From the NCBI GenBank assembly GCA_019638085.1, contig JAHBUL010000007.1:62001-126000 (forward strand): a DNA stretch of 64,000 nt, given 5' to 3'. A program made the translations under genes and the position numbers. Each line of letters begins with the position of its first letter. Within the stretch, counting starts at the first letter, position 1. The DNA is from Flavobacteriales bacterium (GTDB lineage Bacteria; Bacteroidota; Bacteroidia; Flavobacteriales_F; PHOS-HE28). The notes under the pieces are model-generated. The model saw nothing but the letters and a program-made list of their open reading frames with translations. It ran no database searches and was not told the DNA's origin. This document shows, piece after piece, positions 1-7,219 of the stretch.

Positions 1-861
1 CACCCCATTTCCGTTCCGCACACTGAACACATCCCGCGCAGGATTGGGGTAGACCACCATCAGGTCGGCTTCTTGCTCCTCCACGCTTTGGCCCATGTCG
101 CAATCATTGGGGTTGGCCGATACGCACACCCCGTCGATCAAGGTATATCCTCGAGGATACCAAGGGAAAACACTGCTCGGATCTGCGAAATGCATCGTAT
201 CGGTAAGGGTATTGCTGAAGAAGTTCCCGATCATCAGGTAGGTGTAGGCACTGTCCGCCACAAAGCTTCCGCTCACCAGGGTCCATCCCACCGTATCAGT
301 CAGAACTTGTGGGTAGAACACCTGCGCAGTGTTCAGCGGCTCCGGGTACGGATCCCCCCAGTACCAGTGCCGGTCGTAGGTGGTGAAGAGCATGCCCACA
401 TGGCTATTGGCCAGCCAGATCTGAGGGTACTGCTCATTGCCTCCAAATGCTGCATTTGCCCGCATACTACAATAGTAGGTCTGCCCCGGCACCATAGGCT
501 GAAGCAAAGGCACAATGAGCCACTCGCGCTGTTCTTCCCCAGTAATTTCGAGGTAGGTTAAGATACCCGCACATGCGTTCCCGTCAAATGCGTGCTGAAA
601 GGTAACGAAGTTCAGTGGTAAACCATTCACAGAGCCATAAGGCAGACAGCTTTGCAGATGGTCAGGCGTGAGGTAGGCACTGTACCAATCATGGATCCCG
701 CCCAAACCCAAAATTGCTTGGCACGTATCCGTCTCTTCGAACCCCGGATTAGGCACCAAATTTTGCGCTTCGCAGCGTGGAGCTGAAACGAACAACAAGC
801 AACCCAATGCAAGGCCAAACCATGCACTATGCCACTTTTCGATGTTCGCCGTAGGAGTCAT
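1..861 (-). CDS. T9SS-sorted secreted protein (3' end outside window)
   Basis: This reading frame is open from an ATG at 861 to the left edge, so the stop codon lies outside and 287 codons are visible. It starts with a signal peptide (hydrophobic core GLALGCLLFVS, cleavage near RCEAQ), followed by NLVPNPGFEE, a carbohydrate-binding-like start common in Bacteroidota surface proteins. Near the window edge VYPNPARDVFSVRNGNG is the beginning of a type IX secretion C-terminal sorting domain, so the protein should be exported to the cell surface. It is a paralogue of the protein at 1793-2791: shared stretches include EAQNLVPNP, GWTLVSGSFVADSAY and DGVCVS. Expected mature function is unknown. The other frames over this stretch give only shadows. 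Confidence 0.8.
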   Translation of the reverse strand, partial: MTPTANIEKWHSAWFGLALGCLLFVSAPRCEAQNLVPNPGFEETDTCQAILGLGGIHDWYSAYLTPDHLQSCLPYGSVNGLPLNFVTFQHAFDGNACAGILTYLEITGEEQREWLIVPLLQPMVPGQTYYCSMRANAAFGGNEQYPQIWLANSHVGMLFTTYDRHWYWGDPYPEPLNTAQVFYPQVLTDTVGWTLVSGSFVADSAYTYLMIGNFFSNTLTDTMHFADPSSVFPWYPRGYTLIDGVCVSANPNDCDMGQSVEEQEADLMVVYPNPARDVFSVRNGNGV

Positions 862-932
862 TGTTCTACTTAGAGCTACTCGGGATATTCGTATTGACCG
901 GGCGCATCATCCCGGTCTTAAAAACCGCTTGT

Positions 933-1165
933 TCCAATGCCCTTTCACCGCGCGGCTGTGGTGGGGCATGCCAGGGGTGGGTCCGGTGGCTACGGTGGCG
1001 TGGCTTACTATAAGGTTCTTCGAGGTACCCTGTGCTTGGGCCTGCGCCGTACCTTTGTCAACTCTGTTTCATGTTCATGCGAGTGTTCGTGGGACTTGGA
1101 CTTCGAGGGCCTCAGCCCTCGTTCGGCCCTCGGTGTTAGAAGCACCGGGGGCTTTTTTGTTGGTG
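933..1165 (+). repeat. Duplicated intergenic element, copy A, with mini transcription unit
   Basis: About 233 bp that recurs at 2869-3081. The two copies read almost the same from TCCAATGCCCTTTCACC to the T-tract of a terminator. A -7-like TACCTTTG (1050-1057) is followed 13 bases later by an ATG (1071) opening a 22-codon frame that starts MFMRVFV and stops at 1137-1139. Hairpin CGAGGGC/GCCCTCG (1104-1121) precedes the terminator hairpin. Because the terminator's 5' arm also begins GCCCTCG, the segment at 1104-1110 could pair with either, as in an attenuator. No plus-strand gene follows, so this may be a small RNA or an orphaned leader. It lies divergent to the gene ending its start at 861. 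This gap (862-1227) holds nothing else I can support. Confidence 0.55.
1126..1158 (+). terminator. Rho-independent terminator of element A
   Basis: Ten-base-pair stem GCCCTCGGTG/CACCGGGGGC (one G-T pair), seven-base loop, then six T. Typical intrinsic terminator on the plus strand. Confidence 0.75.
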
Positions 1166-1227
1166 TGGCTTGTATGTGATAACTGCATGGGTTCGGTCGT
1201 TGAAAATATGGATTCCATGGAATGCAT

Positions 1228-1782
1228 TCACAGAAGTTGAAAACTTGACGGCGCTGTGCTCCATTGGATCACGAAATCCGTGTTGTCATTGCCCTTGTAC
1301 TTCTGCCCAATGTAGGCCTGGTCGCTGTTACCGGTGAAGGTGATGCCATTGCGCATCCAATTCCGGAAACCGATATTCTGCGCATAGACGATCGGGGCCA
1401 CTCCGCCCACATCATCCACCAAGTGCAAGCGCGTGAAGGGGCCTTTTTGGGTGTTCCAGAAATCCGGCTGACCGCTCAACAGCATGTATCCGTTCCGCGC
1501 ATCGGTGGGCGCGACCCCGATCGGGTAGCTGGTACTCTCATTGATATGCGCCCGCAGCCGATCCGCCGTACTGAAATCGATCGGCTGGTTCGCTACCGTT
1601 TTTAGGTTCAGCGGGAACGTGCTGGATCCATTACAACCCAGGTAGTCCGCAGGTGAGCTTATCAAGTTGCCACCTTGGTCCCACGGTTGGGCTGTGGCTT
1701 GGTTCAATGCAAGCATCAAGCAGCCTGCAAGTATTAAGTGCGGAGTTCTCATTGTCTTTGGTTTTTGATTGTTCATGTTCAA
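1228..1782 (-). CDS. Secreted protein, probably C-terminally truncated
   Basis: 184 residues. Two early ATGs (MNMNNQKPKTMRTPH) precede a signal peptide with core LILAGCLMLALNQ and cleavage near ATAQ; the third Met (MRTPHLILAG) is an equally good start. The mature part contains GNLISSPADYLGCNGSS and GITFTGNSDQAYIGQKY. I associate these with long Bacteroidota surface proteins that start with a description of an identified object and end in a sorting domain. Here the frame stops after VIQWSTAPSSFQLL, with no sorting domain, so it looks like the N-terminal third of such a protein, cut short. It lies between the two T9SS paralogues in the same orientation. Function unknown. Confidence 0.6.
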   Translation of the reverse strand: MNMNNQKPKTMRTPHLILAGCLMLALNQATAQPWDQGGNLISSPADYLGCNGSSTFPLNLKTVANQPIDFSTADRLRAHINESTSYPIGVAPTDARNGYMLLSGQPDFWNTQKGPFTRLHLVDDVGGVAPIVYAQNIGFRNWMRNGITFTGNSDQAYIGQKYKGNDNTDFVIQWSTAPSSFQLL

Positions 1783-1792
1783 CTTCCGATGT

Positions 1793-2791
1793 TCAATGCA
1801 TCACCGCGAACTTCCTTGTTTGCTTCCAGTCCTTTCCTTCGATCAACAGGTTGTAGGTTCCATTCGGCCAACCCATTGTTGCCAAGTTGAGCCTGCTTTT
1901 ACCGACCACATTTTGATCAACAAGCAATTGCCCCAAAGCATTCACTACGAGCAACCTGCGTACCTGCATTGCCCCCCAACCTATGCGCAACCCTTGGTCC
2001 GCCGGGTTCGGTCCCATTGCAATATGCTGCGAAGAACCCTCCACAATGGAATTCCACATCGGGCAACCATCTGGATTTTCAGATAGGCAAACTCCGTCCA
2101 CGAAGACATAGGCCTTATCCGGATTACCCGGTCCGAGGACCTGAACTGTGGTGTGGACGTTATCGAAGTGGTTGCCGATCACCAAGTACCGATAAGCACT
2201 GTCCGCCACAAAACTCCCACTGACCAAGGTCCATCCAGCAGTATCACTAATCACTTGTTGGCTACAGACCTGAGCATTGTTAGGTAGCGGAAGGGTCTGC
2301 GGATAGTGGACCCAACTAAATGCAGATGTCCTCAACAACATGCCAATGTTGTTGCAAACACTGCCCGTTTGCTGGGGGCCGCCATACGCCGCGTTGACCC
2401 AGAAGCTGCCATAGTAGGTTTGGCCGACCACCAAGGGTTCCAGTAATTCCGTACCGATCATCTCCCGAAGGTCATCTATCAGGTACGAGAACATGCCCGC
2501 ATAGGCGTTCCCATCTTGTGCAAATTGATAACTGAAGGCATTACGCGGCACACCTGGGACTGTATCGTTGGAGCCGTTGCAAGCATTAAAATAGTCTGGT
2601 GTATCCAACCGTCTTTCCCAGTGTAGTGGCGTCGAACTTTCCTGAAATCCGAAGTAGAGGGGAGCGGGTGGACAGCTATCTATTTGCTCGAAACTTGGGT
2701 TCGGCACCAAATTCTGCGCTTCGCAGCGCGGAGTTGCAACAAACAGCGAACAGCATACCGCCAAGAAGGCAGCACACCGTTCACCGTTCAT
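1793..2791 (-). CDS. T9SS-sorted secreted protein, paralogue of the gene at the left edge
   Basis: 332 residues from the ATG at 2791. The frame is open to 2854, but starting at MNGERCAAFLAVCC places a positively charged n-region and hydrophobic core directly before the cleavage region TPRCEAQ; MLPLA at 2806 is an alternative. The mature protein starts NLVPNPSFEQ, has GWTLVSGSFVADSAYRYL in the middle, and a C-terminal region MGPNPADQGLRIGWG to WKQTRKFAVMH that fits a T9SS type A sorting domain. The protein is expected at the cell surface. It shares architecture and upstream element with the gene at 1-861, so the locus arose by duplication. No catalytic motif recognised. Confidence 0.8.
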   Translation of the reverse strand: MNGERCAAFLAVCCSLFVATPRCEAQNLVPNPSFEQIDSCPPAPLYFGFQESSTPLHWERRLDTPDYFNACNGSNDTVPGVPRNAFSYQFAQDGNAYAGMFSYLIDDLREMIGTELLEPLVVGQTYYGSFWVNAAYGGPQQTGSVCNNIGMLLRTSAFSWVHYPQTLPLPNNAQVCSQQVISDTAGWTLVSGSFVADSAYRYLVIGNHFDNVHTTVQVLGPGNPDKAYVFVDGVCLSENPDGCPMWNSIVEGSSQHIAMGPNPADQGLRIGWGAMQVRRLLVVNALGQLLVDQNVVGKSRLNLATMGWPNGTYNLLIEGKDWKQTRKFAVMH

Positions 2792-2868
2792 CGCCAAGGG
2801 AAGCATTTCGTTTTGTTCGTTCGTTGGTGATGCGCAAAGCATCGCTCCGGTCAAAAAAAGCCGCTACA

Positions 2869-3081
2869 TCCAATGCCCTTTCACCGCGCGGCTGTGGCGG
2901 GGGCATGCCAGAGGTGGGTCCGGTGGCTACGGTGGCGGGGCTTACTGTAGGGTTCCTCGAAGAACTCTGTGCTTGGGCCTGCGCCGTACCTTTGTCAACT
3001 TTGTTTCATGTTCATGCGAGTGTTCGTGGATCTGGAGTTACGGCCCTCGGTGTTAGAAGCACCGGGGGCTTTTTGTTGGTG
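2869..3081 (+). repeat. Duplicated intergenic element, copy B
   Basis: Second copy of the element at 933-1165. TACCTTTG is at 2987-2994, with an ATG 13 bases after it (3008) that starts the same MFMRVFV codons. It lacks about 20 bases containing the first hairpin of copy A, and its short frame is not stopped before the terminator. One extra G near 2898 breaks the longer frame seen in copy A, so the first half is not coding. It sits just upstream of and divergent to the gene at 1793-2791, as copy A does for its paralogue. Confidence 0.55.
3043..3074 (+). terminator. Rho-independent terminator of element B
   Basis: Same stem and loop as in copy A (GCCCTCGGTG/CACCGGGGGC) followed by five T. Confidence 0.7.
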
Positions 3082-3309
3082 GGTCCAATGGTCGGTCTGT
3101 AGCATTCGGAAGGTTGAACTTAAGCGCACTTTTTGATAATTTCACATACTGTTGAAAACTACATCTTGCATTTTCCGGATTCGCAACACGGGGTCATTCA
3201 CCCATCACCATGTGTTGGAATGCGTGTCCGTTCCGTATTCTTCCGCTCATGCCCCTGATGCACAACCAGCGTGATGTGAGCGGGTGTTTTCCGGAGACCG
3301 CTATGATGC
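3082..3309. other. Gap without recognisable gene
   Basis: Between repeat element B and the terminator at 3310-3341. It is AT-richer than the surroundings; no open frame with coding character, RNA gene or repeat was recognised. Confidence 0.4.
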
Positions 3310-3341
3310 AAAAAGCCCCGGCACTTTCGGCCGGGGCTTTT
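3310..3341 (-). terminator. Bidirectional terminator hairpin
   Basis: AAAA-GCCCCGGC, seven-base loop, GCCGGGGC-TTTT. Eight G/C pairs flanked by A and T tracts on both sides, placed about 50 bases after the stop of the minus-strand fragment at 3395-3658, which it probably serves. Confidence 0.75.
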
Positions 3342-3394
3342 GCTTGAAGAAGGATAATGCCGGTCCGCACGCTCGTTGCGGTTCGCGGTGCTGC

Positions 3395-3658
3395 CTAGGC
3401 GGCTGCCATCACGCGGGCGGGCTCGCTCAGGCTGCTTTCGCCGGCCGCACCGGTGGCGCTCACGGCGAACCAGTAGAACGCACCGGGCTCCAACTTGTCC
3501 ACGTTGAAGCGCTGCTTCGTGGTGGTACCGATCAGCACCCAGTTGAACGGCTCGCTGGAGGTGCTCTGGTACATGCTATACAAGCGCGTGCCTTCCGGAC
3601 CGTTCCACACCAAGGCCGCGCGGCCTTGGGTGGTGGTGAGGCGGCTCACCAATTTCAC
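3395..3658 (-). pseudogene. C-terminal fragment of a fibronectin type III domain protein
   Basis: 87 codons counted from a GTG at 3658. It shows an Fn3 fold pattern: ALVWNGPEG, LYSMYQSTS, WVLIGTTTKQRF, then the signature LEPGAFYWFAVSATG. I know such domains as the C-terminal half of small (about 200 residue) Bacteroidota proteins with an N-terminal helical part. Here the frame continues upstream through KNQPFGELPPPVKL and then runs into the 123 bp repeat at 3690-3812, which carries no matching N-terminus or start. So this looks like a gene cut by that element rather than a complete small gene. Translation from the GTG remains possible. Confidence 0.55.
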
Positions 3659-3689
3659 GGGCGGAGGCAGCTCACCGAACGGCTGGTTC

Positions 3690-3812
3690 TTTAAACTCCC
3701 GCAGGGACTCCGCTTCGGGACCCTGCGATGGAGGTTCGCCTGAAAGTCAAAGAACCGCAGGGTCCTCCATTCGCCGGAGGTGTTTCTTCGAGAGACCCTG
3801 CGTAAGTCTCAA
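3690..3812. mobile_element. 123 bp TIR element (MITE-like), copy 1
   Basis: Identical over all 123 bases to 4747-4869. The ends are imperfect inverted repeats: TTTAAACTCCCGCAGGG on the left against TTGAGACTTACGCAGGG read inward from the right (13 of 17 match). Inside, CGCAGGG/CCCTGCG pairs occur twice and CCTCCA..CGGAGG once, giving a strongly folded element. There is no coding capacity and no clear target-site duplication. It directly abuts the truncated Fn3 reading frame. Confidence 0.65.
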
Positions 3813-3923
3813 GCCTCCCATGCATCGTGATCCATTCGTTGGGTGGCACGGGACATCCGCCTGCTTGGGCGCATATCCTTGAATGCGGAAGTCCCGCACC
3901 GAGAGAAGGGCCGAGAGCCCCGA

Positions 3924-4631
3924 TCAACGGATCACCTGCAGCTGCCGGCTCTGCACCCGGTCTGCGGTGATCAACACCACACTGTAATGGCCGCTTTGCA
4001 GCCCGTGCAGCGGGAAGCGCTGTACCGCTGTTCCGTTCGGCTGAAAACGGGCCTGGTAGACCACCCTTCCGATGACATCCAAGATCCGGAGCGTGGTGAT
4101 GGCGTTCAACGGCTGTTGGAGGCGCAGGTAAAGCTCGCTGCCTGCCGGGTTCGGCCAGAGGTTGAACACCTCGGCCTGCTGCTCATGGACGCCAACTGCG
4201 CCACTGCTCACGGTCCAGTTCCATTCCCAGCTTCCATCGCGGAAGCCATTGGTGGCGCAGGAGTTGGTCGCGTTGGAGGTCATTTGCATATACAGGTCGC
4301 CGCTGGTGCCGACGAAAGACAACCCGGTCAGGTCCACCTCCGCGCTCAACCCGTTCAAGTACAGTATGGGCGCAAGATGATCCGGTCCATCATAGATCAT
4401 CAGCTGATCATACAAGCTGGATTCAATGATCCCGGAGCTGAAGGTCAAGAAGATCGGTGCGCCGCATTCACTTTGCCAATGCCAGGCATGGTCGGCATTG
4501 TCCGTATAGCAATAGCTAACCCCCACGCTGGCACCGTTGCACGGTATGATCACGGTATTCTGAGCGCGCAGGGCTGTTGTAGCAGATAATAACGTGAGAC
4601 CTGCGACAGCAGGGAGAAGGATGGAACGCAT
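3924..4631 (-). CDS. T9SS-sorted CUB-like surface protein
   Basis: 235 residues. The signal peptide (MRSILLPAVAGLTLLSATTAL, cleavage near LRAQ) is followed by a region with YDQLMIYDGPD and FVGTSGDLYMQMTSN, the pattern of CUB-like beta-sandwich domains found in Bacteroidota adhesins. The C-terminus, from FNLWPNPAGSELYLRL through LDVIGRVVYQ to SRQLQVIR, is a standard type A T9SS sorting domain. Cys residues in the first half (CNGAS, CYTD, CGAP, CATNG) suggest disulphides. The start is the only good ATG before the signal peptide. It stands alone between the two copies of the 123 bp element. Role: probably surface binding; substrate unknown. Confidence 0.8.
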   Translation of the reverse strand: MRSILLPAVAGLTLLSATTALRAQNTVIIPCNGASVGVSYCYTDNADHAWHWQSECGAPIFLTFSSGIIESSLYDQLMIYDGPDHLAPILYLNGLSAEVDLTGLSFVGTSGDLYMQMTSNATNSCATNGFRDGSWEWNWTVSSGAVGVHEQQAEVFNLWPNPAGSELYLRLQQPLNAITTLRILDVIGRVVYQARFQPNGTAVQRFPLHGLQSGHYSVVLITADRVQSRQLQVIR

Positions 4632-4746
4632 GTGAGATCGCTTTGCAGTGAATGGAGAGCACGATCAAATTTAACCATATCCCCACTCTAGCGAGAGCCC
4701 GCACACTCGTGCTTTTGCCTTCTTGCGCCATCCATCCTACAAGGTG

Positions 4747-4869
4747 TTTAAACTCCCGCAGGGACTCCGCTTCGGGACCCTGCGATGGAGGTTCGCCTGA
4801 AAGTCAAAGAACCGCAGGGTCCTCCATTCGCCGGAGGTGTTTCTTCGAGAGACCCTGCGTAAGTCTCAA
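4747..4869. mobile_element. 123 bp TIR element (MITE-like), copy 2
   Basis: Base-for-base identical to 3690-3812, in the same orientation, about 1.06 kb away. The sequences flanking the two copies differ, so the duplicated unit is the 123 bp itself. It occupies most of the 306 bp gap between the genes at 3924-4631 and 4938-5459; the rest of the gap shows nothing. Confidence 0.65.
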
Positions 4870-4937
4870 ACAATGCATGTCATCGCACGGGAGTGGCTCC
4901 GCAACACGCCCCACAACGTGCGTCATCGCCAGTATAC

Positions 4938-5459
4938 CTACCGGGGTGTTCTACTTTCCAGATCATCCACCGCGAAACGGAATTCCTTCTCGTGCCGGAT
5001 CTCGTCGTGCTCACCTTCCCAGAGGCCATACTTGAACCACATGTCCGTAACGCGATCCGGTGTAAGGTCGCGGAAATCGAAGCGGAGGAGCAGGATGTCC
5101 TTCTCATTCTCCAGATCCACCCGGTCCTTCACGAAGCGATGGATCACTTTGCTCTTGCTCTCCACATCATTGCCGTAGACCGTAATGCGAATGTCCGGGT
5201 CATCACTTACAGCCATTGATCGTTCCCCATCGCCAATGTCGTAGCTCAACTTAAAGCTCAACACCGGCTTGAAGTCCGGGCTGGTGGGTGTAACCTTCAA
5301 GACCACGACCACCATGTTGTGGCTATCCTTAACGAACCAACCCGCCCGAACGAATTCCAGTTTGTACGTGCTGCTGTCCTGTGCCTTTGCTGGTGCGGAA
5401 GCGCACAGCGCTACCAGGAACAGGATGATCGCGCAATAGGGAAGGCGTAGTGTACCCAT
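4938..5459 (-). CDS. Secreted protein of unknown function
   Basis: 173 residues from the ATG at 5459 (MGTLRLPYCAIILFLVALC), chosen because a clean signal peptide with cleavage at APAKAQ follows; the frame is open 29 codons further upstream without signal character. The mature part is rich in charged residues and alternating hydrophobics (VVVVLKVTPTS, LSYDIGDGERS, DIRITVYGNDV, DILLLRFDFRDLTPDRV), which suggests a periplasmic beta-sandwich. No sorting domain, lipobox or catalytic motif is visible. It is transcribed alone, with element copy 2 downstream. Confidence 0.6.
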   Translation of the reverse strand: MGTLRLPYCAIILFLVALCASAPAKAQDSSTYKLEFVRAGWFVKDSHNMVVVVLKVTPTSPDFKPVLSFKLSYDIGDGERSMAVSDDPDIRITVYGNDVESKSKVIHRFVKDRVDLENEKDILLLRFDFRDLTPDRVTDMWFKYGLWEGEHDEIRHEKEFRFAVDDLESRTPR

Positions 5460-5556
5460 GTTCGCTCGGGGGACAATATGCAACATCTCCAAATATACGC
5501 ACGGCCGCTCGGGTGCGTGTTTTCCGTGGGGGCTACCCCGGTACAAGCGATGGGCC

Positions 5557-6447
5557 TCAAGCGGGCCTGCCTGTTGGCGCTCCGGGCAAGGGCACGAACT
5601 CCGTTTCGCCCGGCACGGGCACGAACTTTTGTTCGATCCAGCGTTCGCGTGCCGCGTCGATCAGTTCCTGGCTGGTGGCCACGAAGTTCCAATGGATCAG
5701 CCGGGGCTCGGGCATCGGCTCGCCACCGAAGAGGAAGACCGTGGTGCCCGCCTCCATGGTGAAGCGGCAGATCTTCGGGTCCTTGGCCACGAGGATCTGC
5801 TCCGGCCCGAAACGCTCACCGTCGTTGGTGATGGCGCCCTCCAGGATGTAGAGCCCCACCTCCCCGTAGAGCGCATGGCCGATGTCCAGCACGCGCTCCT
5901 CCGCGCTCACCAGCTTCAGCATGTAGCAGCGGCTGTGTACAGGTACCGGCGAGCGATGCCCCATGGCCTCGCCGGCCACCAGCTTGTAGCGCACGCCATC
6001 CTCCTCCCAAACCGGCAGGTCCTTTTCCGCCGCGTGGTAGAAGCTGGGTTCCATCTGCTCCAGCTCCTTGGGCAGCGCCACCCAGATCTGCAGCCCGTGC
6101 AGGCGTTTGGAGGTGGTGCGCAGGCGCTCCGGCGTCCGTTCCGAATGCACGATGCCGCCACCGGCCGTCATCCAGTTCACCGCTCCGGGGTTGATCTCCA
6201 TCGCCGTGCCGAGGCTGTCGCGGTGCATGATGGTGCCCTCGAACAAATAGGTGAGCGTGCTCAGCCCGATGTGCGGATGCGGCGGCACATCGAAATTGGT
6301 CTTCTCGTCCATCTCCAGCGGCCGCATGTGATCGAGGTAGATGAAGGGGCCCACCATGCGCTTCTCGCGGAAGGGCAGCAGGCGGCCCACCAGGAAATTC
6401 CCGATGTTGCGGGAGCGTTCTTCGATGATAAGAGCAATGTTGGACAT
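5557..6447 (-). CDS. Pirin family protein
   Basis: 296 residues. Two cupin domains: the N-terminal one carries PHPHIGLSTLTYLFEG and, later, HSERTP, the metal-binding His set of pirins (HxH ... H). The family includes quercetin 2,3-dioxygenases and redox-related regulators in the cytoplasm; the substrate cannot be read from sequence. The ATG at 6447 (MSNIALIIEE) matches the usual pirin start. The frame stays open to 7056, but that extension translates the short-repeat array upstream and is not protein. The C-terminus has WIEQKFVPVPGE. Single gene, minus strand. Confidence 0.88.
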   Translation of the reverse strand: MSNIALIIEERSRNIGNFLVGRLLPFREKRMVGPFIYLDHMRPLEMDEKTNFDVPPHPHIGLSTLTYLFEGTIMHRDSLGTAMEINPGAVNWMTAGGGIVHSERTPERLRTTSKRLHGLQIWVALPKELEQMEPSFYHAAEKDLPVWEEDGVRYKLVAGEAMGHRSPVPVHSRCYMLKLVSAEERVLDIGHALYGEVGLYILEGAITNDGERFGPEQILVAKDPKICRFTMEAGTTVFLFGGEPMPEPRLIHWNFVATSQELIDAARERWIEQKFVPVPGETEFVPLPGAPTGRPA

Positions 6448-6509
6448 GGCGGTACAGGTTGATGAGCGTAGGGTATCCGGCGTGAAGATACCGCGCGTGG
6501 TAACCTCTT

Positions 6510-7085
6510 CTCTGTGCCCTCCCCACCTGAGCGCAGCGAAGGTGCCTTGCTTGCCCGGAGCAATGCCAAAGGGCAGCTTAATGTATCCCTCCGTGCCTCT
6601 GTGGTGAAAAAAGCATTCCTCCGTGCTCTCCCACCTGAGCGCAGCGAAGGTGCCCCTACCCACCCTGAGCAATGCCAAAGGGTAGTATAAAGTATGCCTC
6701 CGTGCCCTCCGTGTCTCTGTGGTGAAAAAAGCATTCCTCCGTGCTCTCCCACCTGAGCGCAGCGAAGGTGCCCCTACCCACCCTGAGCAATGCCAAAGGG
6801 TGATCGAAGTATCCCTCTGTGCCCTCTGCTTGCCCTGAGCACCGTCGAAGGGTGCCTCTGTGGTGAAAAAAAGAATCCTCCGTGCCCTCAAAACCTGAGC
6901 GCAGCGAAGGTGCCCTGCTTGCCCTGAGCAATGCCAAAGGGTAGTATAAAGTATCCCTCTGTGCCCTCCGTGCCTCTGTGGTGAAAAAAGCATCCCTCTG
7001 TGCCCTCTGCTTGCCCTGAGCACCGTCGAAGGGTGCCTCTGTGGTGAAAAAAGCATTCCTCTGTACCCTCCGTGTCTCTGTGGTG
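6510..7085. repeat. Dense array of two interleaved short repeat families
   Basis: The 772 bp gap between the pirin gene (6447) and the TRIC channel gene (7220) is mostly repeats. Family 1 is CCTCCGTGCCTCTGTGGTG followed by six or seven A and GCATTCC, six or so copies. Family 2 is an imperfect hairpin of the type CCTGAGCGCAGCGAAGG, with variants CCCTGAGCAATGCCAAAGGG and CCCTGAGCACCGTCGAAGGG, seven or more copies. They alternate with spacings that are similar but not constant. All copies have the same orientation. Both motifs resemble interspersed repeats seen in many unrelated bacterial genomes. There is no CRISPR architecture. Confidence 0.75.
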
Positions 7086-7219
7086 ATACTATTTACCCTG
7101 CGTTTTCCCAAGATCGCAAGGAACAGGAAATTGACCCTCACCTTTGGACCGATGAGCAGTAAAACCAAGCCCCTCCCACGGACCCCCACCACAAGCGCTC
7201 CGACCGTTCCGGAAATACG

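Noticed and set aside
937..1179. 80-codon frame in repeat element A as a protein gene
   Set aside because: In copy B an extra base breaks the same frame, so it is not conserved as protein.
6448..7056. N-terminal extension of pirin
   Set aside because: The open frame translates the short-repeat array; the family start is at 6447.
6510..7085. CRISPR array
   Set aside because: Repeat lengths and spacings are irregular, spacers are themselves repeats, and no cas gene is near.
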